Of a stretch of 64,000 bases of DNA, positions 63,486 to 64,000 are shown one piece after another. The notes under the pieces were generated by a model that was not told where the DNA came from, searched no databases, and worked only from the letters and a program-made list of their open reading frames with translations. Where the stretch lies: NCBI GenBank assembly GCA_039881145.1, contig JAYKKI010000066.1, forward strand, positions 8,939,501 through 9,003,500, given 5' to 3'. A program made the translations under genes and the position numbers. The DNA comes from Druceiella hillmani (taxonomy: Eukaryota > Arthropoda > Insecta > Lepidoptera > Hepialidae). Each line of letters starts with the position of its first letter. The first letter of the stretch is position 1.

Positions 63486-64000
63486 TAGTCGTGTCAATTC
63501 ATCGATTTGTTTTTTATAATTTATTTTATAGTCCTATGTTAAAAAACTCATTTGTTCAAACCCAAGTGACGTGCTATAATTGAAAATTTACTTAGAATAA
63601 TTGTTTTTTGTATGTATGTATATATTTATTAATTATTTGCATTTTTTAAAGTATTGGGTATCATAACTTAAAAATGTTGCAATAATCATTTAATCAAATA
63701 TTTTTCTAATTAGATTATGATTTATAATGTTGAAACGTATTCTAAAAATGCTAATAAATGATAATTATTTTTAGAATTTTGTATCGCTTTTGATTACATA
63801 ACTCTAATTCTGCTTATAAATTGTTTCATGTCCATGTATATATCCGTTCGTCAGTCATACCTTCATAATTTCCAATATTTTAGATTTAAGTGGATGTATT
63901 TTTCAAGTATGTGCCTCAATTAAATATCTCAATCAAATTTAAAGAAAACAATTTTTTCTTATTTCAGAGGTACTTCCCATATTAGAAGTGGGGATGAAAA
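63486..64000. other. Unassigned A+T-rich sequence to the right edge
   Basis: No coding sequence, repeat partner or RNA feature was recognised. Confidence 0.5.

Overview
The window looks like gene-poor, strongly A+T-rich nuclear DNA of an arthropod, most likely an insect. There are no operons or ribosome binding sites, no open frame longer than about 140 codons, and many long (TA)n tracts. All recognisable coding matter is decayed transposon protein of families common in insects: Penelope-like element (PLE), RTE LINE, a second non-LTR LINE, Helitron/PIF1-like helicase and pogo/Tigger. I see no intact host gene, tRNA, rRNA or CRISPR. The species cannot be named from this.

Layout. (1) 1-3720 is a diverged, inverted, partial copy of sequence found again at about 16.5-21.4 kb. 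It runs off the left edge. It holds the tail of a PLE-like protein and, about 450 bp downstream on the same strand, a hammerhead-ribozyme-like motif. (2) 3721-7348 is mostly unassigned, with a remnant of a pogo-type zinc finger at about 6.5-6.8 kb. (3) 7349-30232 and 31358-52572 are two direct copies of one segment of about 21-23 kb, about 96-98% identical in stretches I compared by eye, separated by 1.1 kb. Each carries the same series of minus-strand relics in the same order: LINE reverse transcriptase, RTE C-terminus, helicase C-terminus and PLE C-terminus. So these elements were already dead or decaying before the duplication. The copies differ by (TA)n length, a 1.8-kb segment present only in copy 1, a 261-bp segment only in copy 2, and many small indels. 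(4) 30233-31357 is the spacer, with a three-part palindrome exactly at the end of copy 1. (5) 52573-56350 is single-copy and holds an internally deleted pogo/Tigger element with terminal inverted repeats and a Helitron helicase fragment. (6) 56350-63485 is a 7.1-kb palindrome: two arms of about 3.15 and 2.7 kb around a 1.3-kb centre. (7) 63486-64000 is unassigned.

Nothing here works together as a pathway. The biology is that of repeats: a candidate self-cleaving RNA of a Penelope-like element, a recent large duplication (or uncollapsed haplotypes), and a long palindrome that could be transcribed into hairpin RNA. Percent identities are estimates by eye over short stretches.
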